From: Chromera velia
Taxonomy: Eukaryota; Sar; Chromeraceae
Length of the DNA: 29,905 nucleotides
Assembly (NCBI GenBank): GCA_018398765.1
Contig: JAHBMJ010000990.1
Location: forward strand, 7,501-37,405
Reading direction: 5' to 3'
In this document: positions 21,001-29,905 of the stretch, in pieces
Layout of the letters: every line of letters begins with the position of its first letter
How positions within the stretch are numbered: position 1 is the first letter of the stretch
Made by a program: the position numbers and the translations under genes
The notes under the pieces: model-generated
Databases searched by the model: none
What the model was told of the DNA's origin: nothing
Seen by the model: the letters and a program-made list of their open reading frames with translations, nothing else

Positions 21001-23394
21001 ACAGACGGGGGCAGGGGGGTGCCAAGGCAGATGATGAGGTGGAGAAGAGACTTCAGGGCCTTGTGCCATCCCGCAGTTATGCGCACCCCTTCGTTCCCTC
21101 CCACGTCGCCCTCTGTTTTCCTCCCAACCTCTCGAACTTCGGGTGGAGACCCAGCGCTAAGGGAAAGTCGCTGGACGTGTACGGGTTTGAGAAGCTCCCT
21201 CTGTCTCTCCGTGTGACGGTTGTGGAGGAGAGAAATCACGTATGGATGGACACAGGGGATGTGTTGGTGGAAGATGGGGTGACTGCAGAAGAAGAGGGAG
21301 GGGAGGCTTGGGAGCATACGGGGGCTGCGGCCGCATCCTCCCCGTCCCAATTTGGGTCTTCTGATCCCCGTTCGCAGCCTCCTCAGCTTCCCTGTGACCT
21401 TCCCCCCGCCTCCTTCCGTGAGTTTGCCCTGGACCATGCAGGCACCACTGCGTGCGTGTTTGCCCTTCCCCTTCCCGTCAGACGGGGCGACAAAATAGAG
21501 CTCGTCGCAGACGGAAGAGTGCTTTGCCGAGGGGACGTGGGGATGCGAGACGGTGGAGGAATGGGGGACGACTCAACAGAGCCAGAAGAAGAGCCAGAGG
21601 ACAACCCTGTGTCGATGGTCTTGAGTTTCCTGGCAGGGAACATCCTAGAAGCGTTGGTTGCCATCGCAGTGGGGAGGGAAATGGAGGAGTTTGGCGTGGA
21701 GCCTGGAGAGAGGGGTTGGCATGGGCAACGGCGTCGCGTTGTTCGTCGCGGCATCCCTCCTCAGATTGTCCTTTTGTTTTTTGAGGACGTTGACGATGCA
21801 GAACATGCAGGGAAGGCAGACAAGAGGGATGAGAAAGAGAGGAGTGAGTGGAACATGAAGAACCCCAATTTCTGGTCAGAGAGACCCGAATCGAAGCTCG
21901 AGAGTGAAGTCGCAGAAATGATGAAAAACGCACTCGAGGTCAGTCAGGCGCAGTCACATAGACAGACTTCTTTCTGAGTTGGGAAACGAAATTGGGGCAC
22001 GTGCCACTTTCGTGTTCCCTCAACGCTCTCTTCCCTGTACGTCGAGGCAGAGTTCTTCTGACTTTCGAAAGTATTCCTCTGACTTTACTGTCCTCGGCCT
22101 TCGTCGCCATTTTTGTTAGCGTCGCTCTTCCCTGTGTTTCTCTTTGAACCATCTTGCTTCCTTGCTGTTCTTTCTGTGTGCAGAGAGCGGTGAAGCTCCT
22201 GTACAGGGACTCGGTGGGAAGCGACGGTCGTCTTGTAGGCAAGACGGAGTTCATCTCCACCAGCATTGACTACGTGACAGCCCTGAAGGTCGCCAATGTG
22301 GGCAGAGTCTCGGAGGCAGGGGTTCGCCTCTGTATGCCTCCTGCAGAGGTGCCTGTTGAGACAGAGACAGCAGCAGCAGCAGCAGCAGCAAGTGGCGTGG
22401 AGGGCTCGAATGGTGCGGGGGGCGGGGGTGCACAGCAGGAGGACGCCCCGCTGGGCTCTGCTCCTGACTTCTTTTCCTACATTCCTCGTGGTTGGCCTTT
22501 CAACCTCGAGCACCTCAAGAAGAACGACGGGCCTGGGGAGGGGGGTGAGGCCCTAGCAGTCTCCCAGCAGAGTCGCAGCCCTCCTCCTTCAGCGCAGGTG
22601 GTCAGAAGGAGCTTTCCTGGCTTGCCGGCTTACCCTTCTGTCCCCATCAGTCCTTTGGGGGAGGCACGAGAGGCCTCTGAGGAGGAGATCGCAGAGAGAG
22701 AAACGAGACAAGATGCAGAGGCGGTGCAGAGCGGAGTCGACGCGTTGATCTCCGTTCTCCGCGAGAGGGTGGAGGATTTGATTGTGTGCGAAGAATGTCG
22801 GTCGGTTGACTGAAGCAAAGCCGCAAGAGAAAGAATCAACGGGTACCGGAAAGAGGGAGTCAGCCAGGAAGGCGGACGGTAGTTTCAACAACAAGGCTGA
22901 ATCACGTAGTTCGGTTGAATGTGTGGTCTGCTGCCTTCTCTGAATCTGCTCTGTGGTGTTCGGCAGAGTTTATTTATTCTTGAATCTTTGCAATCTTGCT
23001 TCTTCCTTTCCCTTTTCCTTCCTCCCCTCCGTGCGTTCGTGCAGTTCCCTTTGTCTTCTCCTGGCCACAGCACCTCTGTGTAGAGCCCCTGGTTCAACAG
23101 GCGATCCACTGTGGGCTCAGTTGGAAGTGGAGGAGGCTGGAGGCGGAGTTTGAGAAGGAGAGGGGCGAGCTGTTGAGGAGCGAGAAGGTCAACGACAGGG
23201 CCCGAATGACATTCATTCCTAGTGCTCTGGAGAAATACACTCCTGACGGTGAGTCCAGCCGGGGTGAGATGAGAGAGGACATCTCAGGATTCCCTGACTT
23301 GAGCGCTGAAGGCGCTGAAGAAGCCTACTACGAACAGTTCAACAGGCTTCGGGCACAGGAGGGGCCTTCGGCAATGCGGCAGGGAGACGTTTAG
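12706..23394 (+). CDS. SAC3/GANP/THP3-domain protein, ~2,224 aa, 15 exons
   Basis: Proposed exons are 12706-12802, 12882-12927, 13057-13924, 14296-14394, 14760-14845, 14980-15762, 16135-16723, 17057-17232, 17772-17972, 18320-18503, 18825-19560, 19771-20330, 20652-21938, 22184-22796 and 23045-23394. All junctions keep phase and total 6675 bases. The ends at 13924 and 16723 are the least certain; 16714 or 16735 also keep phase. Residues 1-560 are Gly/Pro-rich. Residues about 660-1040 form a SAC3/GANP-like alpha-helical domain with YEDIYGYLRDRMRACLQDM, IALRFAILSDEFL, FQAEMFSYFIILS, NFALFMRLLKATDVLTACC and KFLNWLTRAG. Family members scaffold mRNA export (TREX-2 Sac3/GANP) or related PCI complexes. 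Residues about 1044-1300 are Pro-rich with repeated FQP motifs, and 1300-1440 are acidic. The C-terminal 780 residues include a hydrophobic helix (NILEALVAIAVGREMEEF). The CPxMCPE-type motif often found before this domain is not seen. The domain call is firm; the exact complex is inference. Confidence 0.82.
14154..14192. repeat. (CAGA)n-like microsatellite in intron 3
   Basis: Imperfect CAGA/GAGA repeats lie in the third intron of the SAC3-domain gene. The tetranucleotide is the same one that accompanies the dispersed CTATATG blocks, but no such block follows here. Confidence 0.7.
17249..17272. repeat. (GATC)n microsatellite in intron 8
   Basis: About six GATC/CGAT units lie 16 bases after the donor of intron 8. 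The array is self-complementary, so it can form a hairpin close to the 5' splice site. Confidence 0.85.
18028..18097. repeat. (CT)n(CA)n(GA)n microsatellite in intron 9
   Basis: CT, CA and GA tracts follow one another in intron 9. The CT and GA parts can pair. The long open frame running through here is a read-through of exon 9 into its intron. Confidence 0.9.
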
Positions 23395-23740
23395 TGGCAG
23401 GCAGGAGGAATGAATGGGTGTGAGGGTCGGGCGAAAGGGGGGGGTTGAAGGAGACAAGAGCAACAAAGGGAGCAGCAGGGAAGAGAAAGGGGGGGGAAAT
23501 TGGATCAAACGATGCACTGGTGGATTATTCGGTGGGGAGGGGACGGGCGAGACAATGTGGTCTCTTTCATTTGCACGCCTTGTACCTTCTCTTTTTGTCT
23601 TGAGAACTCGGGAGTCTGGGGGTGTGCGTGGCCCCTCTTCCGCTCGGCTTCTTCTCTCTTTGAGGCGTCCTCCGAATTTCTCCTCCTGGGGGCCTTCCTT
23701 AATTCTCTTTCAATAAATAAATCTCCCTCTCCTCTCCTCT
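23395..23740 (+). terminator. 3' untranslated region with AATAAA polyadenylation signal
   Basis: After the TAG at 23392-23394, overlapping AATAAA hexamers lie at 23712-23717 and 23716-23721, followed by a CT-rich stretch. This is the first such signal downstream of the SAC3-domain gene and would give a 3' untranslated region of roughly 330 bases. Whether this lineage uses AATAAA is not known from the sequence. Confidence 0.4.
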
Positions 23741-25955
23741 CGATTGGTCAACGACGCGTCATCCCTTTTTCCGTCTCCTTTGTTCTTTGGGGAATCGAAA
23801 CACGAACATCATCATGACTGGCTGCAATCTGAAATGCCATCTGGTCATCAGTCGAGTCGGGATGGCTTGAAGTTCATTATGAATTGTCGGAGTGGGTGCC
23901 TGATCGAGAAGGAAGGGGGCGGGATGGCGAATGATTATTGGAACCAAAAAGTATCCGATTGGTCCCTTCTCCTCGATCAACCTTGAGGGAGGGAGGTCAA
24001 GAAAGAGGTACGTACTGACGGATCGAGGGAGAAGGGAGGAAGGTGCAAGGGAAAGGGGGATGCATGCAGTCATGGATCGCTAGATGAACGGATGAGAGTG
24101 GATGGGTGAAACGGGTACCGGGCACTTTCTTATATTACCTGCTTTCTTTCCTGCTCTATTTTCCTTAAGTGGACAAAAGGGTGCGGGCGCGTCATGGGTC
24201 TCCTTTCGCTTGGCTTCTCTTTCAGAAACCCCGAATTATCTTCCCGGTTTCTGTCAAAAATTAATCTCAGTTGATGGACTGCATGGTTTTTGTCCCCGGT
24301 CAGCTAGCCGGTCAGCTCCTCTCCCCTTGACAAGAACAAGATCTGAAAAGACGTGACCTTGCCAAACGCGACACACCACAGCAGCATTGATTTGCATAAT
24401 CAATTTTTGGCTGGTAGATATGTCGAGGCCATCAGACTTGTATGTTGCTAAGTTTGCTTGCATTAAATCTTGCAAAGACTAGCAAATATAGTGGCTCTTT
24501 TGCTCTAGTGTTTGCTTAAATTGCTATCTCATTAATTTGTTTAAACTTTTGCCAGTCTTTTGGCCCAAGTTTTGGGTGGACCAGTCCCAAAATCAGCCAC
24601 TATGACTGCAAACAAGTCAGAGTCAAAGGCTTCAAGGCAGGGCAGGAGTCATTCGCCATATCAGTTTTTTCTTAGGTTTTTTCCCCCTACTTTTTTCAAT
24701 ATATATGTACGTGTCATGTTTTTACTATATATCAGTTTTACTAGCAGTTCAAAGTTTTATGTAATTGTACCGAAAGCTTTAATAGACTCAAACTTAGTTT
24801 TATAAAGTAAATTTAATAGTAGCATAAAGTGTCACCTATGCAACCACTGCACTCAAGACCATAGAAAGGCCCAAGCATCAAGCCGCGGCCTCCGCACATA
24901 CGCACCATGCCCATGCAAGCTAATCAATCAGGCATACCGGGGCACTCGACACTATATTGATCCGCAGTAAATCCATGCAGCATAAATGCATGCAATCTTA
25001 TGTATGCAAGCAATCAAAGCATTATAAACAATCAATATAAGGTTCTAGCAAAGAGTCCTTATCGAACAGACTTCTTTGTATGAGATCTCTCTCTAAGTCT
25101 CTGCATGAGATTTCTCCATGGAGACATCTCTGCTAAGTTCCCTAGGTACATTTATAGCTCTCCCACTGATCTTCACGGTATATTCCCTTGTACCGTCTAC
25201 CTACATCTCCATCCATCTTTCTACTCCACTCGACTCTCTTTCTTTCTGAGTGATAGGCAGTCAGTACTCTAGCTCTTTCGATCCTTGCCTATGGTGAGTG
25301 ATAGGCAGTCAGCATTCTACCTCTTTCGATCCGTACCTGTGCTGACTGTATTATTACGAGTAGTAGTAATTCAGTCATTTAAGTTTTATGGTTAGGGAGG
25401 TTTGATGCGCTTGGTTGCCTAGCTGGTTGCTTTCGCTGGCCGGAATGCTGTGGAAGCTGCACGTCGGACGTTAACGCAAATTCGGCATTGAGGCGTAAAT
25501 TGGGGCAAAAAGCCAATTCTCCGGGTATTAATCCTAATCCTACACATTATGATTGTCTGACAACTTCAGTGAGTAGTAGTAATTGCAAATAATATCAATC
25601 AATCAATAGATATTACTATTTTAATTATAAATTAAAAAAAAAACAGTTCCAAGCTTAAACCACCAAACGGTGTAAGCTTACCCCTGGCAGTGGACCGCGG
25701 GGGAACCCGGAACATAAATCCTAATATCAATCCTAATCCTATTATGCTAGCCTGATTCCTAGGTGTAAATTTCACTGTAAAACAGTATAACTGGCCGGGA
25801 ATCATGCTAGGAACTAGGCTAGGAATCATGTCTTTCCTACAAAAGCCAACCTCCAGCACGCGTGGTGCTGGAAAGTTGGACGCCGAGTCGTCTTCAATGA
25901 CTCTTCATCAGATCAACCCTGCCAAATCTATGCAGGAGTGTATGGCAACACTTTC
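23741..25955. other. Intergenic region, no gene recognised
   Basis: No open frame here has recognisable content. Positions 23741-24360 are of mixed composition. Positions 24360-25800 are AT-rich with a palindrome ATTGATT-TGCAT-AATCAAT near 24387, a 48-bp tandem repeat (listed separately) and several AATCCTAATC-like repeats near 25530-25740. The right end lies downstream of the minus-strand TRAF-like gene and likely contains its 3' untranslated region. No clear polyadenylation signal was found for that gene. Confidence 0.45.
25248..25343. repeat. 48-bp tandem duplication
   Basis: GAGTGATAGGCAGTCAG followed by a TACTCTAGCTCTTTCGATCC-like segment begins at 25248 and again, with a few substitutions, at 25296. 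The period is 48 bases and two copies are present. No function is apparent. Confidence 0.75.
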
Positions 25956-26309
25956 CTACGCATACCCGGTGACCACACTGGCAAGAGACTTCCTGTTGGA
26001 CCTGGGAGCAGACAGCTGCACACGGAACTCCACAGCCCCGCCCTCTGTCTTTTGCGCAGCAGAGTAGAGTTCCTCTGTCTTCGCAAAATACTTTCGCCCA
26101 AAACCAGCTCCCACATCTATCTGGGAAAAGAAAATAGGGAAGCTCATGTGGGCTTCTCCATTTGTCAGCTCAACATTGCAGGTGACCGTTCCTTTGTAGT
26201 CGTCAAGCTTATGCAGGAAAAGGGCGACGCGGTCTTCACGGGAGCTGAATATCGTGGGGTTAGGGTCGGTCTGCCCCTTGGGGTAGACGTTCAAACAAAA
26301 GCGAAAGCC
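25956..26309 (-). other. MATH/TRAF-C domain-coding last exon
   Basis: The exon begins after a pyrimidine tract and TTCAG at 26310. It encodes [15 protein letters not shown], strands [29 protein letters not shown] and VEFRVQLSA, and ends at TAG 25958-25956. The FCLNVYPKG segment is the MATH hallmark, comparable to CLRIYLNG in TRAF2. Confidence 0.8.
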
Positions 26310-27323
26310 CTGAAGAAAAAGAAAATGAAGCAAAAGACAATTGCACAGATCAAACTGACAGGACTCTGTACTGAATTTTGCCCCAGGGACTCCGGGATGC
26401 GAGACGCAGCTGACGGATAACGACAGGCTCCGAAAAGGAAAGAACCGAGACGAAAATCAGGAAGTACGGGTGAGTCTGCGAGGAGGCGGGAACATTGCTG
26501 GACTAACGCTTGAGCAAGAGCCACACGACAGGAGAGGTACAGACACAGAGAACACACAAAATGAGAAAAAAGACGGCGCGGACGTTCGTCGGGCGCTTCC
26601 TTTCAGGTAACTTTATGGTGGTGACACAGAGGAAGACGAAGGCATGCAACGCAAGTTAGGAATACGTACTTCGCTCAAGGGAAGGGATGTGTCGGATAAG
26701 TAGGCAAAGAAACGAAGACATCGACGCAGACACAAGCACAGCAGCAACGCAGGAAGCAGGATTGAAAGAGCGACACAAGCAAAGCGGCTGAGGGACAGCG
26801 GAGTAAAGGGGGGTGTAAGCCAGCCATAAGTCAGCCAATCACTCAGCCAAGCACAAGAACAGACAGACAGACAGACTGTATGTTTCGCAGACTATATGGT
26901 TTCTTTCCCTCTTCTTCATGAACAGGCAGACGAGACTATATCGCCCTTTCTTTCCTTTTCTCTTCCTTTCGTTCCGAAGACAGGCAGGCAGGCAGACAGA
27001 GAGACACACAAAACTCACAGACTACATCGTCTTTTCTTCACTTCACTTTTTCCGAATCGCTTCCTTTCTTTCGGACGGACAGACAGAGAGACAGACAGAC
27101 GATATGGTTTCTTTCCCTCCTTTTCTTCATGAACATAACAGACAAAAAGAAAGAAAGAGAACATCACGAAAACTCGGACAAAGTGGGCAGGGGGCCCGAA
27201 AGGTGAGAGCTAAGCGCGCCTTGCCTCTCCACCTCCCGACAGACTTTCACGAGATCACTGGGTTCACTCGTTGATCCTCTGGTGCTTCCACTCAAGACAA
27301 GAGACAGATACAGATACACACGC

Positions 27324-27408
<85 letters not shown>

Positions 27409-27414
27409 CACACA

Positions 27415-27476
<62 letters not shown>

Positions 27477-27482
27477 CACACA

Positions 27483-27544
<62 letters not shown>

Positions 27545-27550
27545 CACACA

Positions 27551-27612
<62 letters not shown>

Positions 27613-27618
27613 CACACA

Positions 27619-27680
<62 letters not shown>

Positions 27681-27686
27681 CACACA

Positions 27687-27748
<62 letters not shown>

Positions 27749-27754
27749 CACACA

Positions 27755-27816
<62 letters not shown>

Positions 27817-27822
27817 CACACA

Positions 27823-27874
<52 letters not shown>

Positions 27875-29733
27875 NGGGGGGGGGGGGACGGACGGACGGA
27901 CGTACCCTCGTTTTTCCTTTTTCTTCTGTGTTTCTTTTCACTCCTTTCCTTCTCCATCTTTGTGTTTCTTCCTTTAACACGTGATGGAAGGAGGCGCATG
28001 AAAGGGTGCCCTGTAATTCTATAATCGCGCAGCCCAGGGTTGCCCAAGAGTCTGCGCTTTCACCTCCTGTCTCTCTGCGCAGGTTCATTTCTTTTCGTTC
28101 CCCCTCCTTCAGAGGTTCCTCCTTACCTGATTTGCTTTCACTGACGGATAGACGGCCCGGCGAATAACGCAGCCAGAGACAAAGACCGAGAGAGAAACAC
28201 AGAGACGAGGAGAGACAGAGAGCTGGGGAAACAGGCCGACAGGTAGCAGCAGAGAGACAAACAAAGTAAGGGATACAGGTCCACACAGGCACATAGAAAA
28301 CATGAAACTCACAAGCACCATGGAAAGCAGACAAGACGGAGAGAACAAAGGAGATACCAAACATTTAATAAGAAATCGAAGTCAGACAGTCAGGAAGACG
28401 CTGTGGAGGTGAAAGATTTTCCCCTTCACTTGGCGAGTGAGGCGGCTTTCGATTTTTTTTTTCTTACCTAAAAGACGAAGGGAAGGCTTTGCATGAACTC
28501 GTCCTTTTCCATGTATGCAGCCTCGGCATCGAAATCTGGAAACCGCACCGTCACCTCCAGAGCATCTGAAGACGAAACAAAAGGCAAGGAGCGCTCTTGA
28601 TGTCTGCCCCAAAATAAGGATCATGCAAATATAGAAGGGCATCTGCAGCTGAAAAAACAAAAGTACGAGGCGTGCAGATGAGGGGCATGCGAAACGGCAC
28701 TGGACTGAATCGGAACTAGGGGCTGCTTTCTGTCCTTCGCTATCGACGCAAAATCAAGAAAAAAAAAATCGGTCCGGCAGCTAGAGGAAAAAGAGACGGT
28801 GAGACTGGCAAGTGTCTGACGATCTTAAATTCGGAACTGACCGTCCACCTTGATGTTGGTCAGTTCACGATGGAGCAGTTTGATGTGTTTCCTCATGCTC
28901 TGTTCGTCGTGTTCATCCATCTCCTTCCTCTTTATCCTCTCTCCACACCCGGAGATTGGACAGTCCTGCACACCGTCAGGGCACTCATCTGCCACGTGCT
29001 CGGAGACGGCCCCTCTTGGAGGAGTCTCCCCGCAGTTGTTCGGGCAGGGCACGGGGAACTTCAGACAGACCCCAAGATGAGCCTCTTTTGCGTTGAAGGG
29101 CACTTCATTCTCGCAGTGGTTACAAGGGATGAGGCGATGCCCGCAGGTGGCTTTGTGCTCTGTCAGCGGCCCTCGCTTCATTTTCTCAGTGCAGCCGTCG
29201 AACGGACACTCGGTCTCCTGCTCAGGACATTCATCGTCCAGGTGCTTCTCCAACTGCTTCTTCGGCTCTGTAAAAGGGCAGCCACTCTCAAAATTCAAGC
29301 ACTTCCATTTCACCTGTTCAATGAAGTTTCTGGTCAGCGCTTGAGGTCTCTCTAACTTTGTGAAGTTTCCCCGACAACACGGGCACGGTTTTCGTTCGTC
29401 GAAGATTCTTTGGATACAGGGGCCACAAAAGACGTGCCCATCCTCGCAGTCAGTCTGCTTGGGGTCCTCCAAATAGTCGTGGCATATGGGGCAAAGGGCA
29501 TTCTCTGCCTGACTCTCGAAGCCTGCGGCCGCAAAGGAGACGTCAAGACCGAGACGTCTGATTTCAGCGGTCATTCTGGTGTCGCTACTCAGGGAAGAAA
29601 AAGCCGAGGGAGGGAGGGTTTGGGGGTTGCCACTGTGTAGTGAGCTTACAATGACAGGCTGGGAGGGCTGGGGGAATTCAGGGGGATTCGCCAGCGCCGT
29701 CAGAAGGTCAGGAAAACGCGTCGAATAAGGCAC
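25956..29733 (-). CDS. RING-TRAF zinc finger-MATH domain protein (TRAF-like E3 ligase candidate), 3 exons
   Basis: Proposed minus-strand exons are 29733-28842, 28565-28468 (or to 28477) and 26309-25956, giving about 444 residues. The RING finger at residues 81-120 has C81, C84, C96, H100, C103, C106, C117 and C120. TRAF-type zinc fingers at about 145-275 have Cys/His in CxxxxxxC-x11-HxxxxC-like spacing, for example C176, C181, H193 and C197. The MATH domain starts in exon 2 ([11 protein letters not shown]) and continues in exon 3 ([12 protein letters not shown], then VEFRVQLSA). RING-TRAF-MATH proteins act in the cytosol, usually as ubiquitin ligases or receptor adaptors. Intron 1 joins ACG|GTCAGT to cag|AT in phase 1 (Asp). 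Intron 2 is problematic: its strong donor GTAAGA leaves an in-frame TAG (28470-28468), whereas the weak donor GTCTTT nine bases earlier keeps the frame. Translation could instead start at Met54, just before the conserved part. Confidence 0.82.
26861..27150 (+). repeat. Cluster of dispersed CTATATG/GACGATATGG blocks
   Basis: Three to four related units lie here, each next to CAGA repeats. They include CAGACTATATGGTTTCTTTC (26889), GAGACTATATCGCC (26932), CAGACTACATCGTC through CGCTTCCTTTC (27018-27070) and GACGATATGGTTTC with CTTTTCTTCATGAAC and ATAACAGACAAAAAGAAAG (27098-27150). They match the blocks at 2692-2785 and, inverted, at 10257-10330 and 10820-10910. Confidence 0.7.
27183..27304 (+). 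repeat. 120-bp dispersed repeat core, copy 2
   Basis: It matches 2991-3113 from GTGGGCAGG to CAAGAGA. Conserved landmarks are CCTTGCCTCTCCACCTCCCG, ACAGACTTTCACG and GATCACTGGGTT. A CTTCATGAAC/GAAAG block precedes it and a large microsatellite follows, the same order as at copy 1. Confidence 0.7.
27307..27870. repeat. 68-bp higher-order minisatellite (CAGA)4(CA)13(GA)13
   Basis: CAGA blocks start at 27391, 27459, 27527, 27595, 27663, 27731 and 27799, exactly 68 bases apart. Each unit is four CAGA, thirteen CA and thirteen GA. A lead-in CA and GA tract lies at 27317-27390. The last GA tract is four bases longer, and an ambiguous base then follows at 27875 next to a G run. The copies look identical, so the array is either very young or affected by assembly. 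Confidence 0.92.
27875..27887. other. Ambiguous base and G homopolymer
   Basis: A single n at 27875 precedes twelve G and then GACG repeats. It sits at the edge of the minisatellite and probably marks a sequencing or assembly limit, so the true length of the array is uncertain. Confidence 0.8.
28909..29301 (-). other. Tandem TRAF-type zinc fingers
   Basis: Four to five Cys/His modules are seen, each containing a C-P or C-N pair followed by EH or KH and a Cys, for example [18 protein letters not shown] and [18 protein letters not shown]. Spacing is regular at about 27 residues, as in TRAF family proteins. Confidence 0.85.
29374..29493 (-). other. RING finger-coding segment
   Basis: The segment encodes a complete C3HC4 RING: CPIC, then C-x3-H-x2-C-x2-C ([11 protein letters not shown]), then CPCC. 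All eight zinc ligands are present, so the domain should be able to recruit an E2 enzyme. Confidence 0.9.
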
Positions 29734-29905
29734 GCGTCCGCGTGCAGGAATCTAAAGGTTGGCCCGAAACCCGACGCGCGTCGGATTGGGCCGCGGGCGG
29801 GTCCGCGACCATGCATCTGACGCAAGCAAGCTTGCGAACGGCCCCGGAAAGCAAGAAAAATGAGAACTTCACGATTGACGCACGCCGGCCAGCCGATCGG
29901 GCAGT
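29734..29905 (-). promoter_or_regulatory. CpG-rich upstream region of the TRAF-like gene
   Basis: The 170 bases before the start codon are CpG-rich and hold several dyads: GCACGCG-TC-CGCGTGC (about 29730-29745), the 14-base palindrome CCGACGCGCGTCGG (about 29772-29785) and GCAAGCTTGC. Their position suggests promoter elements or transcription-factor sites. No TATA box was found, and the window ends here. Confidence 0.35.

Larger units (their letters stand above)
26310..28467 (-). other. 2.2-kb intron 2 of the TRAF-like gene
   Basis: The intron lies between the two halves of the MATH domain. It contains the dispersed CTATATG blocks (26861-27150), the 120-bp core copy 2 (27183-27304) and the 68-bp minisatellite (27391-27870). 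Repeats dominate its middle part. The rest (27900-28440 and 26310-26860) is low in coding signal, and I could not find a micro-exon that would resolve the frame problem at its donor. Confidence 0.6.

Noticed and set aside
26346-26420. Plus-strand text [17 protein letters not shown] resembling the cysteine motif that precedes SAC3 domains
   Set aside because: It is antisense to sequence next to the MATH exon, has no neighbouring SAC3 sequence and no splice context, so it is probably coincidence.
27391-27870. CRISPR-like regular spacing of 68 bases
   Set aside because: There are no unique spacers. Every base belongs to nested simple repeats, and the context is an intron of a eukaryotic gene.
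27164-28364. Long open frames of 223-366 residues on both strands
   Set aside because: They arise because the 68-bp repeat array lacks stops. The protein text is only the repeat and the flanks have no domain signal.
28382-28660. Minus-strand open frame of 92 residues over TRAF exon 2
   Set aside because: A different frame gives the MATH start [11 protein letters not shown] and matches the phase of exon 1, so the longer frame is a shadow.

Overview
The window looks like nuclear DNA of an intron-rich protist. Genes are split into many exons with GT-AG introns of about 80-540 bases (two exceed 1.5 kb), intergenic DNA is long, and simple-sequence repeats are extremely abundant. The gene content (SAC3/GANP domain, RING-TRAF-MATH, PLK4-type cryptic polo box) is eukaryotic. 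A photosynthetic alveolate of the Chromera/Vitrella kind would fit the style, but this is inference from texture and the sequence does not prove it. I see no prokaryotic operon, rRNA, tRNA, CRISPR array or virus gene.

Three genes can be built with reading phase conserved at the junctions. (1) Minus strand, 5794 to 1435: three exons, about 881 residues. A long Ser/Pro-rich disordered region is followed by two segments resembling the cryptic polo box of PLK4/SAK, a centriole/basal-body duplication factor. No kinase domain is visible. (2) Plus strand, 12706 to 23394: a 15-exon gene for a protein of about 2,220 residues with a central SAC3/GANP/THP3 domain (mRNA export or PCI-type scaffolds), a Gly/Pro-rich N-terminus and a long C-terminus. 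(3) Minus strand, 29733 to 25956: RING finger, tandem TRAF-type zinc fingers and a C-terminal MATH domain, so a TRAF-like E3 ligase candidate. The most obvious donor of its second intron leaves an in-frame TAG at the junction.

The DNA between and inside these genes is dominated by repeats. They include long purine/pyrimidine microsatellites in introns, a pair of diverged copies of a ~490-bp element (6091-6579, 7633-8132) that keeps a GC hairpin, and an inverted pair of degenerate 33-bp tandem arrays (11581-12105) that resembles a foldback element. A composite dispersed repeat occurs in the large introns of both minus-strand genes and, inverted, near 10.3-10.9 kb. A near-perfect 68-bp higher-order minisatellite lies at 27391-27870 and ends at an ambiguous base. 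A decayed coding-like stretch lies at 9108-9656.

The three genes show no evident functional link. I found no convincing new multi-gene system. The best leads are the kinase-less cryptic-polo-box protein, the intron-resident composite repeat, the foldback-like structure and a local bias toward splice donors with C at position +3.
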